DNA from: an uncultured Bacteroidota bacterium
GTDB taxonomy: Bacteria > Bacteroidota > Bacteroidia > Flavobacteriales > Flavobacteriaceae
Assembly: GCA_903902795.1 (NCBI GenBank)
Contig: CAIUWH010000034.1
Coordinates: forward strand, 1-64,000
Length of the DNA: 64,000 nt
Direction: 5' to 3'
Shown here: in pieces, positions 7,688-19,000 of the stretch
Position numbering within the stretch: the first letter of the stretch is position 1
How the letters are laid out: every line of letters starts with the position of its first letter
The notes under the pieces: model-generated
The model's input: only the letters and a program-made list of their open reading frames with translations
What the model was told of the DNA's origin: nothing
The model's database searches: none
Translations under genes and position numbers: made by a program

Positions 7688-10546
7688 TTATTTTTTGACC
7701 TCTTTTGGTCGTGAGAGTTTTTCCGTTTCAGTATCAACTTTGTCGTTAGTTGGTCTATCCCAGCGGATAGCATTTCCATCCCACCACAAACTTTGGGCAG
7801 TATCAACTGTGTTATTTTCATTAAACATGACACCGTCCATTTTTTTATCAAAGTCGTTCGCTAGTAAATCACTGGGAACTTCCGGATTTTCTTCGCCTTT
7901 TATTTTGGTGATGGCAATCCATGAGATTTTGACATTGGAGGTTCCGTCATTATTTTCATACAACCAAAACCCTTCTTTGGTAATTTGGTCGATGTATACT
8001 CCGTTTGATTTTCCTTGTGGAGATGCAGTGATGATCACGTCTTCAATGTTAGAGATGATTTGGCTGAATGCTTTATCAAAAGGAACAAATATTTTTCCGT
8101 TTTCAAGAGTAACTTTACCATTTACAGTGACTTCTGGTTTCATCGAAGTACTCATATAACTGGCGGTTTTAGACGCACCATCCGTTGTGATTAAATAGGC
8201 AAGAGGCTTGTTGGTGTAGCCGTTTCCGTCTACATACAAACTATAGGTTTCTCCTTTAGTGTGAAACCCGTATTTCATCCCGCGAACCCATCCGCCCATC
8301 ACTCCACCATAAATACCTAAGCCGATATTAGTGTTTTTCTCCATAGGTTGATTGGATAAACGGCCCGTTGCAATTCCATTAAAGTAGGCTTGGCCAAATC
8401 CGTAAACCGAATAATCTATATTACTAAAAGCATAGTATCCTAATGCGCCGATAATACCGAAATCATAACCTATAACACCACCTGATCTTGGAGTTAATCC
8501 TCCACTTCCAGACACTCCAAATTTATAAGTTCCAGTAGATGTTGCATTTCCTGTAACACCTGTAGCTAGTGCATTAAATCCAGTCCCAGCCGTAGCACTT
8601 TGATAGATTCCTCTAATGCCGGTACCAGTAGCTCCAGTGCCATTGTATTCGCCCTGAACTGCACCGAAAGCTGTTGTTCCCGCCGTAACTTGTCCGTATA
8701 CTCCGCCGCCATTAAAGGAAGTGTACCCGTTACTTGCCCATGGAAAGGTTGCATTCCCAACAGCATTCATCAGATCACCTGGTAAAACGGTGCTTAAGGT
8801 TCCCACGAAGAATTCGCCTAGGTTACTGAAACGGCCTCTATAAATGTTGTTAGTTCTAAAGTCAATATTTTGATTGTCAGTTGTTCCGATGAAGTTGGTT
8901 CCAGCAGCTATAATAGTTCCACCATTAGTTCCTGCATTACCATTTGTTAGCCATGCTATACTACCTGGATTTTGCCAAGTTACGTCTCCTGTCCCGTTTG
9001 TTTGCATGATTTGCCCATTTGTACCTCTTGATGGCGGCATGATATATGTATTTCCTCCTGTTGTTCCAATGCCCACATTTCCTAAAAAATATCCTGCAAA
9101 GTTCGTAGCGCCAGGTTTCAAAACTTCTGAATAGACACCATAGTGAGTACCGCCAGCTACTGGTAAGATGTAAGAATATATTCCTGTTTTCAAGCCTACA
9201 CCTGTTCCCGACATTGTTGAAAGAACACCTGTGTGAGCAGAAGCGTTAGTCGTTGTTATTTCATTATAAGTTCCGATTTGCAGTCCAGTTCCAGTACCAG
9301 TAAGAACATTAAAATTCCCTGTTTGGTTTCCGTTTCCGCTAAGCTCGTTTCTAACTCCATATTTTAAACCATTGCCAGCACCAGTGATACGATTTAACGT
9401 TCCATAATGAATACCAGTTGATGAGTTACTGATTTCAGTATATGAACCATGTTGAGCACCGGTACTAGTTCCGAATAAAGTGCTGTAGATACCATAGTTG
9501 ATACTTGAGCTACCGCCATTAATGATGTTGTTTACACCATATATTCCTGCTGTGTTGGTTGAAGTAATTTGTGAGCGCACACCTATTTTGGCTCCAATTC
9601 CGTTCCCTGTCAAGATATTGAATATTCCTAAATGATCTCCATTTCCAGATCCACTGATAGTATTACTTTGTCCATATTTATCTCCTGTGCCTGCTCCACT
9701 AAGCGTACTGGAACTCCCGTAATGTATTCCCGACCCATCGCTTGAAATAAAGTTGTGATTACCAGCTTTTATGCCGTTACCATTATTAGATAAGGTGTTA
9801 AGTGTACCATATTGAAGTGCATCGCCAGCATTGGTAATTTGGTTGTAATTCCCGTATTGGAAACCTGATGAATTTCCAAATAAAACATTTGCTGATCCAT
9901 ACAAGTAAGAATTTCCTCCTGATTTGGTTACGGAATTGTAGTTTGCATAGGTGGTGCCATCTCCAGTGTTTGTTATTTCGGTTCTTATTCCATTTGTTAA
10001 GTCGTCTTGCGTGGAGGTAACTAAATTATGTAAACTATACTTCGGAGTCCCGTTGGTCGTCGATGTTGAAAATGTATTTACAATGCCTCTAGAAAATGCT
10101 GAGGAGCTTACTTCTAAAGGATAATCTGCAGTATTTTTTCCAATTGCCACATTACCCGTATGAAACATATCATCTGTGATGGCATTGGGAGCTGTGGTTG
10201 TGCCTTCTTCATACCAATCATGGTCTCCATTGGCAGAAGAGGAAATCCCTATCCAATCATTTGTTGGATTATTCCAGTAATAAAACCCGGGTTGACGTGC
10301 AGTAGCTAAAAAAGTTGTCGCAGTGGTCAAATAGACCAACATCCCTTGTTGTGCAGCGGTTGGATTTGTTGCCGAAAAAGCATCTACTTTAGGAATCAAA
10401 ACCCCGTCATTATTGGCAGGAGTAGCTTGATTACTCGAACGAATGTCTAATTGTGCATTTGGATTGGTAGCTCCAATACCGACTTGAGCAGTCATGCTGT
10501 TGATGCTTAAAATCAACAAAATCAGTTGTAAGTAACTCTTTTTCAT
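7688..10546 (-). CDS. Large secreted repeat protein with about 19 tandem 15-aa repeats
   Basis: Signal peptide MKKSYLQLILLILSINSMTAQVGIGATNPNAQLDI; repeats such as GIHYGSSSTLSGAGT/GDKYGQSNTISGSGN. Confidence 0.9.
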   Translation of the reverse strand: MKKSYLQLILLILSINSMTAQVGIGATNPNAQLDIRSSNQATPANNDGVLIPKVDAFSATNPTAAQQGMLVYLTTATTFLATARQPGFYYWNNPTNDWIGISSSANGDHDWYEEGTTTAPNAITDDMFHTGNVAIGKNTADYPLEVSSSAFSRGIVNTFSTSTTNGTPKYSLHNLVTSTQDDLTNGIRTEITNTGDGTTYANYNSVTKSGGNSYLYGSANVLFGNSSGFQYGNYNQITNAGDALQYGTLNTLSNNGNGIKAGNHNFISSDGSGIHYGSSSTLSGAGTGDKYGQSNTISGSGNGDHLGIFNILTGNGIGAKIGVRSQITSTNTAGIYGVNNIINGGSSSINYGIYSTLFGTSTGAQHGSYTEISNSSTGIHYGTLNRITGAGNGLKYGVRNELSGNGNQTGNFNVLTGTGTGLQIGTYNEITTTNASAHTGVLSTMSGTGVGLKTGIYSYILPVAGGTHYGVYSEVLKPGATNFAGYFLGNVGIGTTGGNTYIMPPSRGTNGQIMQTNGTGDVTWQNPGSIAWLTNGNAGTNGGTIIAAGTNFIGTTDNQNIDFRTNNIYRGRFSNLGEFFVGTLSTVLPGDLMNAVGNATFPWASNGYTSFNGGGVYGQVTAGTTAFGAVQGEYNGTGATGTGIRGIYQSATAGTGFNALATGVTGNATSTGTYKFGVSGSGGLTPRSGGVIGYDFGIIGALGYYAFSNIDYSVYGFGQAYFNGIATGRLSNQPMEKNTNIGLGIYGGVMGGWVRGMKYGFHTKGETYSLYVDGNGYTNKPLAYLITTDGASKTASYMSTSMKPEVTVNGKVTLENGKIFVPFDKAFSQIISNIEDVIITASPQGKSNGVYIDQITKEGFWLYENNDGTSNVKISWIAITKIKGEENPEVPSDLLANDFDKKMDGVMFNENNTVDTAQSLWWDGNAIRWDRPTNDKVDTETEKLSRPKEVKK
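9110..9975 (-). repeat. Region encoding 15-aa (45-nt) degenerate tandem repeats
   Basis: Consensus G(x)3-G-xxN-x-[IL][ST]-xxGxx, read from the 952-aa ORF. Confidence 0.85.
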
Positions 10547-10854
10547 ACGCTTTGTTTTATGTTGCTATCGTTTTATAGTATAAATTTAAGCACTATAAGT
10601 GTCTTAATTTCTTTTTATCGTTCAAATACAAATAATATCGTTCAAGTAACATTTTCATAATAAAAACGAATGACAACTAGGCTATTTATGTAGTCAAAAG
10701 ACGACAAGTGATTTAAGTTGGTAGTAGGTTCATTTTTGTTCATAGTCTAAGACTTTATTAAATACACCAGATATTTACTATATAAAAACTAATGTCTGAA
10801 AAAGTCTTTTGAAATCTAATAATTAATAGCCACTTTTGTACTAACTTTTTTATC

Positions 10855-11787
10855 ATGCTTGCAGTTAAGAACATCGACTTTTCGTATACTAAAAAAACAA
10901 TCATCCATCGCGTTAGTTTTGATGTCCAATCAGGATGTAACTTAGCCGTAATTGGCGAAAGCGGTTGCGGAAAAAGTACGTTGCTGCAATTAATTTACGG
11001 ATTGTATGATTTGGATGAAGGACAAATTTATTGGAATGATGTTGAAGTCCTCGGGCCGAAATTTAACTTAATTCCGGGTGTGGATTCTATGAAATATTTG
11101 GCTCAAGATTTCGATTTGATGCCTTTTATTACCGTAGCCGAAAACGTGGGGAAATACCTTTCTAATCTCTATCCTGAGAAGAAAAAAAGTCGAGTTTTGG
11201 AATTATTAGAATTGGTTGAAATGTCGGAATTCGCTTCAGTCAAAGCAAAATCATTAAGTGGTGGTCAAATGCAACGTGTTGCCATTGCTCGTGTTTTGGC
11301 TTTAGAACCCGAATTACTGCTTCTCGATGAACCGTTCAGCCATATCGATAATTTTAGAAAAAACAGCCTCAGAAGAAAACTGTTTTCGTATCTAAAAGAA
11401 AAACAAATTACGTGTATAGTTGCCACCCATGACAGTACCGACGTACTATCGTTTGCAGATGAAGTGATTGTTTTACAGGAAGGCACAATCGTTGCAAAAG
11501 GAACACCCAAGTACATTTTCCAACATCCAAAAAATAATTATGTGGCTTCTCTTTTTGGCGATGTGAATGCACTAGATATTAATGGCAAAACACACTTAAT
11601 TTATCCGCATCAATTGAAGGTAGTAAATCATGCTGCGATAAAAGTTATTGTCGAAAATTCTTATTTCAGAGGAAACCATTATTTAATTGAAGCCAATTAT
11701 AATAAACAAACCCTTTTTTTTGAGAGTGAAGTTGATGTCCCAAAATCATCCGAAGTTTACCTAAAAAAAATAGACTCCCAAAATTAA
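10855..11787 (+). CDS. ABC transporter ATP-binding protein
   Basis: Walker A GESGCGKST, signature LSGGQMQRVAIARVLA, Walker B LLLLDEPFS. Confidence 0.93.
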   Translation: MLAVKNIDFSYTKKTIIHRVSFDVQSGCNLAVIGESGCGKSTLLQLIYGLYDLDEGQIYWNDVEVLGPKFNLIPGVDSMKYLAQDFDLMPFITVAENVGKYLSNLYPEKKKSRVLELLELVEMSEFASVKAKSLSGGQMQRVAIARVLALEPELLLLDEPFSHIDNFRKNSLRRKLFSYLKEKQITCIVATHDSTDVLSFADEVIVLQEGTIVAKGTPKYIFQHPKNNYVASLFGDVNALDINGKTHLIYPHQLKVVNHAAIKVIVENSYFRGNHYLIEANYNKQTLFFESEVDVPKSSEVYLKKIDSQN

Positions 11788-11826
11788 TCAGAAGTCTATT
11801 CTCTATTCTCTATATTCTATTCTCTA

Positions 11827-14238
11827 TTATTTAAGATATTTCTCCAAAAATTGTTCTTGTTCCCACAACAAGTGCATAATGTTCTCTTTTGCAGCATAAC
11901 CATGTGATTCTTTTGGTAATATCACCATTCGCACCGGCGCACCCAAGTTTTTCAAGGCTTGAAAATAGCGCTCGGTTTGTAAAGTAAATGTCCCTGGATT
12001 GTTATCGGCTTCACCATGAGTTAATAATAAAGGAGTTTTCATTTTATCAGCATTCATAAAAGGCGACATCCCATTGTAAATCTCGGGAACGTCCCAGTAG
12101 TTGCGCTGTTCACTTTGAAATCCGAATGGCGTCAGCGTCCTATTATATGCACCGCTTCTTGCAATTCCGCATGCAAATAAATTGGAATGTGACAACAAAT
12201 TGGCTGTCATAAACGCGCCGTATGAATGTCCGCCAATCGCGACTTTTTTTCTATTGATGTAACCCAATTGGTCCACCGCATCTATCGCTGCTTCAGCGTT
12301 GGAAACGAGTTGCGGAATGAACGTGTCGTTGGGCTCGGTAGTGCCTTCTCCGATAATCGGAAAAGCCGCATCATCCAGAACCGCATAGCCTTTGGTTACC
12401 CAATATACAAAGGAACCGTAGTTCGGAAAAGTAAAATCATTAGGATTTTTATCATTTTGTCCTGCCGAATTCTTGTCTTTGTATTCTGCTGGATACGCCC
12501 AAATCAACAAAGGTAATTTTTCTTTTTTGGTTCGGTCATAACCTACAGGTAAATAAAGTGTTCCCGATAATTCAACGCCGTCTTTTCTTTTATATTTAAT
12601 TACTTCTTTATAGACGTTTTTAATGCTTTCAAACGGATTCTTGAAGTCAGTTATTTGTGTCAACTTATTCTTCGATTTGATGTTTCTCATGTAATAATTT
12701 GGAAACTCATTTTTCGACTGAATCATAACTAACACATCTCCTTTTTTAAAATCTTCAATTGATAACAAATCTTCCTTTTTGTCTTTAAAGGTAGATGTAT
12801 ACAAACGTTTGGTTTTTAAGGTTTCAAAATTAAGCTCGTCGATAAAGGGAAACTGACCTTCTTTGGTGTGTCCGTCGCCAATTAAGTACGCAGTATTGTT
12901 TTCGATGGCAATTACAAAGCGCCCATACTGATTCTTTTTTGTTTCAAAATTTCCGGGATCTGAATAAATGTCTTGTGAATTACGATCCGAAATTACCTTA
13001 GGAGCTTGATTCGGATTAGACGGATTGAATAAATAGGTTTTGGTATTTCTCGTATCGTACCAACTATCAGTCGCAATGGCTATCTTCTCATTTCCCCAAA
13101 GGATTCCGCCAAAACGTTGTTGGGTTTTTAAAATCGACGTGGGTTCGCCTGTAAAAGGCGCATTCCATAAGAAAACCTCATCTCTAAAATCTACTTTTTT
13201 CGATTGATCTCCTTCGTCTAGTGCTACAACATAGGATAAAGTTGCTGCCGCATCGGCTCTCCAGCTCATGCTTCTTTTTCCAGTACGAACCGATGAAAAA
13301 CCTTTGGGCATAATTTCATTCAAAGGAACGTCGTTCACCTGTTTGATTTCGTTTCCTTTGAGGTCGTAAACGATTGTTTTTTGAGGAAAACGACTTAACG
13401 GAACTATATACGAGTACGGTTTTTGTATGGTGGTCAACATTAAATAGGTGCCATCTGGAGAGAAACTTTCTCCGGCATAAATAGCAGCCGATTTGAATAA
13501 CTTCATCGTGCCAGAAAGAGTTACAGTATATAATTCAGAAGTAATCAAAGCATCAAAATTAGCTTCGTCGGTTTTGTTTTTCAGTAAATCTTGATAGGTT
13601 CTATTTTGCGATTTCGATCCGTCGCTTACCGAAACCGTTGGACCATTGGGTAATTCTCTTTTGACATCGATTAAGGCAGGTCTATTTTTGGGCAACACCT
13701 TCACCAATAAGGTTTCGTTGTCTTTCATCCAATTAAACGGACTGCCTAAATTGGCATTCAAATTATCGGCAGTTATTTTCGTGGCGACAGCTGTAACTAC
13801 GTCAACAACCCATAATTCAACACCCGATTTTGTAGTGTTGGTAAAGGCAATTTTTTTCTCATTAGGCGACCATGACACATTGGTAATCAAGGCATTTTCA
13901 GGCAATCCGCTTACTTGTTTTTCTTCTTTTTCTGCAACTTTTCTCAACTTTAAATTATTGATGTACGTCACAGTACTGGAAATATTGGTAATCGGATTGA
14001 TCCGTAAACCGCCCAAGCGCATGTCTTCCTGATTTAAATCGTCTAACGTTTTATAGGTGTTACGGTAACTCAATAACATGTATTCTTTCTTCGTGTCCAT
14101 ACTTACAGAAGGCGCTCTTTCATAGTCGGCAAGCGCTAAAATTTCAGCGGATGGTTTTTGGTACGTTACATTTTCTTGTGCTTGAATGTTCCATCCGAAA
14201 CCGAAGAAGAAAAGTGAAATAAATAGTTGTTTTTTCAT
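11827..14238 (-). CDS. Prolyl-oligopeptidase family (S9) serine peptidase, secreted
   Basis: Signal peptide; beta-propeller-like region; catalytic GGHSYGAFMTANLL; C-terminal GEADNNPGT and KESHGY. Confidence 0.9.
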   Translation of the reverse strand: MKKQLFISLFFFGFGWNIQAQENVTYQKPSAEILALADYERAPSVSMDTKKEYMLLSYRNTYKTLDDLNQEDMRLGGLRINPITNISSTVTYINNLKLRKVAEKEEKQVSGLPENALITNVSWSPNEKKIAFTNTTKSGVELWVVDVVTAVATKITADNLNANLGSPFNWMKDNETLLVKVLPKNRPALIDVKRELPNGPTVSVSDGSKSQNRTYQDLLKNKTDEANFDALITSELYTVTLSGTMKLFKSAAIYAGESFSPDGTYLMLTTIQKPYSYIVPLSRFPQKTIVYDLKGNEIKQVNDVPLNEIMPKGFSSVRTGKRSMSWRADAAATLSYVVALDEGDQSKKVDFRDEVFLWNAPFTGEPTSILKTQQRFGGILWGNEKIAIATDSWYDTRNTKTYLFNPSNPNQAPKVISDRNSQDIYSDPGNFETKKNQYGRFVIAIENNTAYLIGDGHTKEGQFPFIDELNFETLKTKRLYTSTFKDKKEDLLSIEDFKKGDVLVMIQSKNEFPNYYMRNIKSKNKLTQITDFKNPFESIKNVYKEVIKYKRKDGVELSGTLYLPVGYDRTKKEKLPLLIWAYPAEYKDKNSAGQNDKNPNDFTFPNYGSFVYWVTKGYAVLDDAAFPIIGEGTTEPNDTFIPQLVSNAEAAIDAVDQLGYINRKKVAIGGHSYGAFMTANLLSHSNLFACGIARSGAYNRTLTPFGFQSEQRNYWDVPEIYNGMSPFMNADKMKTPLLLTHGEADNNPGTFTLQTERYFQALKNLGAPVRMVILPKESHGYAAKENIMHLLWEQEQFLEKYLK

Positions 14239-14414
14239 AATGTTGTGTTTTTACTAAAGATAAGTCGAAGTTAATGGATTCCAGTTACAAGTGAATTGCA
14301 TGTTTCGTTAAAATTAATTTAATTTTTAGTAAGAACTTTTTTTCAGTCATATAAAAATTACTACATTTAATTGTAAACTAAAACTAAAATTAATTATTTA
14401 AAAGGTATTAAACA

Positions 14415-14747
14415 ATGGGAAAATTTGTAATTACAACAAGAAAAAACGGAGAATTTCAATTCAGTTTGAAAGCAGGAAACGGACAAGAAATTTTAGGCAG
14501 TGAAGGATACACTACAAAAGCGGCTTGCGAAAACGGCATCGAATCGGTTCGAAAAAATTCGCAAGAAGATGGTCGTTATGACCGTTTAGAGTCTAAAAAC
14601 GGAAAGTATTATTTTAACTTAAAAGCGGGAAACGGACAAATTATTGGAACCAGTGAAATGTACGAAAGTGCATCATCACGCGACAACGGAATTGCATCGG
14701 TAACCAATAATGCACCCGATGCTACCGTGGAAGATCAAACGGCCTAA
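14415..14747 (+). CDS. DUF1508 / YegP-family protein (two tandem repeats)
   Basis: Two copies of GKFxxxxxxNGxxxFxLKAGNGQxIxxSExY. Confidence 0.9.
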   Translation: MGKFVITTRKNGEFQFSLKAGNGQEILGSEGYTTKAACENGIESVRKNSQEDGRYDRLESKNGKYYFNLKAGNGQIIGTSEMYESASSRDNGIASVTNNAPDATVEDQTA

Positions 14748-14764
14748 TTGAACCATTTCAATAC

Positions 14765-14795
14765 AACCAGTTTAGAAATAGACTGGTTTTTTTAT
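14765..14795 (+). terminator. Intrinsic terminator
   Basis: aaccagt..actggttttttt. Confidence 0.75.
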
Positions 14796-14905
14796 GCAAA
14801 TAGTACAATCAGTAATTTACGATTCGTTATATTTATACTTTTTAAATAGGTGTTTTTTAACAAATGATTAAATTTGCAGTACTAATTTTATTAATTATAT
14901 AAAAT

Positions 14906-15913
14906 ATGTTTCATTCGAAAATATCAGGATTGGGATTTTATGTTCCTGAAAATGTGGTTACTAATGACGATTTGTCTAAAATAATGGACACTAATGATGA
15001 GTGGATTCAGGAGCGAACCGGAATCAAAGAACGTCGTCACATTATAAGAGGGGAAGATACTACAACGTCAATGGGTGTAAAGGCAGCTAAAATTGCAATT
15101 GAACGCTCTAAAATTGATAAAGATGATATCGATTTTATCATTTTTGCTACGTTAAGTCCTGATTATTATTTTCCAGGTCCAGGTGTTTTAGTACAGAGAG
15201 ATTTAGGAATAAAAACGGTGGGTGCACTTGATGTTCGTAATCAATGTTCCGGTTTTGTTTATGCTATTTCGATCGCTGATCAATACATAAAGACCGGAAT
15301 GTATAAAAATATTCTGGTAATCGGATCGGAAGTTCATTCTACAGGATTAGACTTTACGGATAGAGGCAGAGGTGTTTCCGTTATTTTTGGTGATGGTGCT
15401 GGAGCTGCCGTGCTTTCAAGAGAAGAGGATTTAAAAAAAGGAATTTTATCTACACACTTGCATTCAGAGGGTCAACATGCCGAGGAGTTAGTTCTAATTG
15501 CTCCAGGAATGGGTAAAAGATGGATTACTGATATAATTGCTGAGGATAATCCCGATGATGAAAGTTATTATCCTTATATGAACGGACAGTTTGTGTTCAA
15601 AAATGCAGTGGTTCGTTTTGCAGAGGTAATCAATGAAGGTTTGGAAGCGAATAATTTACACGTATCTGATGTATCGATGCTTATTCCGCATCAAGCGAAT
15701 TTACGTATTTCGCAGTTCATACAAAAGAAATTCGATTTAACGGATGATCAAGTATACAACAACATTCAAAGGTACGGCAATACGACAGCTGCATCCATAC
15801 CAATTGCACTAACTGAAGCCTGGGAAAAGGGAAAAATCAAAGAAGGCGACCTAATTGTTTTGGCTGCTTTTGGTAGTGGATTTACCTGGGCAAGTGCTAT
15901 AATTAGATGGTAG
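14906..15913 (+). CDS. fabH: 3-oxoacyl-ACP synthase III (FabH-like)
   Basis: DEWIQERTGIKERR, NQCSGFVYAI (catalytic Cys), IPHQANLRI, NTTAASIPIAL. Confidence 0.92.
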   Translation: MFHSKISGLGFYVPENVVTNDDLSKIMDTNDEWIQERTGIKERRHIIRGEDTTTSMGVKAAKIAIERSKIDKDDIDFIIFATLSPDYYFPGPGVLVQRDLGIKTVGALDVRNQCSGFVYAISIADQYIKTGMYKNILVIGSEVHSTGLDFTDRGRGVSVIFGDGAGAAVLSREEDLKKGILSTHLHSEGQHAEELVLIAPGMGKRWITDIIAEDNPDDESYYPYMNGQFVFKNAVVRFAEVINEGLEANNLHVSDVSMLIPHQANLRISQFIQKKFDLTDDQVYNNIQRYGNTTAASIPIALTEAWEKGKIKEGDLIVLAAFGSGFTWASAIIRW

Positions 15914-15940
15914 TATAGAAGGAACTATTTTATAAAATTG

Positions 15941-15974
15941 AAAAACTCCTGGAAATTAATTCAGGAGTTTTTCG
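15941..15974 (+). terminator. Intrinsic terminator after fabH
   Basis: aaaaactcctg..caggagttttt. Confidence 0.8.
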
Positions 15975-16011
15975 TTTATATAAAAGGCAAATTTGGGGCG
16001 TATTTTTGTGT

Positions 16012-19000
16012 TTATCGTTTTAAAGAGAAATGGGCTTTAAATTCTTTTGGATCATTGTTTTTACTGTAGGAAATCGTAAACCAATAATCATCGGACGTAA
16101 CCATTTGTCCGTTGTAGGTTCCATCCCAACCCGATCCAGAAGGATAAATTTGTTTAAGTAATATTCCGTAACGGTCAAAAATATGAATGACAGCTTCGCT
16201 TTGTCTTCGCAAGTCGACTATATTCCACGTATCGTTAATTCCGTCGCCATTAGGTGTAAAATATTTTGGATAGTTGACAATTAATGCCTGCGCCGTTGTA
16301 ATTCCGCAACCATTTTTATCACGCACTGTAATCAAATGAATTCCAGATGGAACGTTTTCAAAAATTGGACTATCTTGAAATGGTCCATCTCCTAATTGAT
16401 ATTCATAATCGCCACCTGTTCCTGTTGCAATAACGGTTACGGTTTGGTTCAGAGAGAAATCTTCACTGACCGTATACGCTACTGCGGCTGGTTCTGAAAC
16501 CGAAACGATTGCAGTTTGTTCTTCTGAGGTACAACCCGTGCTTAGACTTGTTGCCAAAACACTATAGGTACCGGGTAAAATGGCTGTGTAATTTGCACCA
16601 GTGCCGACAATTAAGCCATTAGAATCAAACCATTCAAAAGTATGAGTAGATGCTGATAGTCCGCTTGAAATGGTATACGGGTTGAGCAAATTACCTGTCT
16701 CACTATCAATACAGACAATACCATCTTGTGGATTCGTTTCCGGTATTTGGTGAATGATGAATGTAATCGGCTTGATATCGTCGCAACTTCCTGCAAGCGA
16801 ATTTACTACTTTGGCATAGATTGTTGTCAGTAGTGTAGTGGTAACGGCATTCAAATTGGATGTGGCATTAGCAAAAGTTTCAAAATAAGATACCGTAAAT
16901 TCACTTCCAGTTTGCGTTCCTAAAACACTTGCAGTAAGTGTCGTTAGATCAATTGAGGTAACCCCATCATTGATGCCGTCTTCATCACAAAATGTTCTTA
17001 ACGAGAGTGGCACCGGATTTACGGTTGGTGTATCGATGATAGTCACCACAAAAGACGTTTCATCCGAACAATTTGGAGTATATCCTGAAAAAGCAAAAAC
17101 ATAGATGGTTTTGGTAGTCGAAACTGTACTTCCCTGACTGATCATTCCACCGGTTCCATTTGGACCGTTAAAATAGTTTCCAATGGTTAAAGCCGGTAAA
17201 ACATAACTTTCACACGTAGTAACATCGGCTATCGCATCAACGTTGAAAAGGGTAACGGTAAACGATTTTTCGTCCGAGCAATTCGGAGTTGTCCCCGTTT
17301 CTGCATATACATAAATGGTTTGGTTCGTCGTAATTTCGTCCCCAGCATTCAACTGGTTGCCAGTTCCTCCAGGTTGAGTAAAATAATTTCCTACACTTAA
17401 AACAGGCAAAATATAAGTGTTACAAGTTTGTACATTCGTTATGGCCGCAATAAACGGAGTTGGAATTATAGTAACCGTAAAACTGCTTTCATCAAAACAA
17501 TTGATGCGTTCGGACGATTCAACATAGACAAAAATAGTTTGCGAAGTCGTAATAGGTGTTCCAGCAAATAGCTCGGTTCCGCCGCCAAGTGGTCCGCCAC
17601 TTTGAGTATAGTAGTGATTATCTACTGATAAAGCAGGTAACACAAAACTATCACAAGCGGTAACGTCTGCAATAGCGTCTGCAGTTAAAATAAATACATC
17701 GATATAAAAACTATTTTGAGCAAAACAACCATTAGCATTTGTTCCATAAATATAAATGGTTTGCGAAGATGTAATTACATCTCCACCAGTGAGTAAAGTT
17801 CCCGTCCCATTAGGACCTGTATAATAACTTCCATTGCTCAAACTTGTTAATGTATAGGAATTACAAGGCGTTTGATCAGGGCGTGAATCAATGATTGGCG
17901 CCGGAAAAACCGTTATATTGATCGGTGCTTCATTTTGACAACCATTCCCGTTGTCGACAAATACATAAAGAGTTTGCGAAGTAGATACTTCATGGCCAGG
18001 TTGCAATAAAGTTCCGGTTCCCATTGAACCTGTATAATAATTTCCTGCTGCTAACGGAGGCAGAACGTAACTAACACAACTATCTAAATCATTTGGCGTC
18101 ACAATTTGTGGTAAAACAATAGTAACCGTAAAGGAATAGTTGTCCGTGCAATTGGGTTGTGAAGATGTGATTGCATACACATAAATATTTTTAGTAGATG
18201 TGATAAACGTTCCAGCAGGTATCATTGTTCCGCCGCCAATAGGCGCAGTATAGTAATTCCCAACAGGTAATGGCGGTAGAGTAAAACCAACACATTCGGT
18301 AACATCTTGTGGAAAATCTAATCCTATGATTACTTCAAAAGATAATTGAACAGAACATTGTCCGTTAATGGCATAAATGTATACTGTTTGTGTTGACGTG
18401 AGCGCCGTTCCCGAAAGTAATTCAATTCCCGCACCGTTTGGACCACCAGGAGCACTGTAATATTTCCCAGAAGTTAATGGCGGTAAGGTATAAGAAACAC
18501 AATCAAATACGTTTGGTAAATTTGGTACTGCTGGTGAATTAGTAATGATAACATCAAAAGATAAATCCAAGACACAAAAAGGAGGAACAATCGAAACAAA
18601 ATAAAAATAGATAGTCTGATTGCTAGAAATAACTGCTCCAGCAAATAGTTCGGTTCCTAGTCCGCCTGCTTGGGTGAAATATTGTCCATAAGGTAACGAA
18701 GGTAAAACATAATTATCACAAACTTCTTTTGTACTCATGTCCAATTCCAAGGGATCTATAATTGTCACGGTAAAATTGGATTGAGCAATACAAGGTGGAG
18801 TAGTAGTATTAATATTGTAAATGTAAATAGTTTGAGTTACCGTAATTATATCGCCCGCAAAAAGTGGAGTTCCTTGTCCGCCGGGTTCTGTAAAATAATT
18901 TCCATTAGTTAACACAGGTAAGGTATAGCTATCACAAGTAATTACGTCTTCTAGATCATCTACAAGTGGAAGCGGGTTTACAATCAAATTAATCGGAACT

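Noticed and set aside
9110-9975. 45-nt periodicity as non-coding repeat or CRISPR
   Set aside because: Entirely inside a single long ORF with a clear amino-acid repeat.
10855-11787. ABC ATPase as part of a novel defence system
   Set aside because: Standard importer-type ATPase motifs; neighbours are unrelated peptidase and surface protein.
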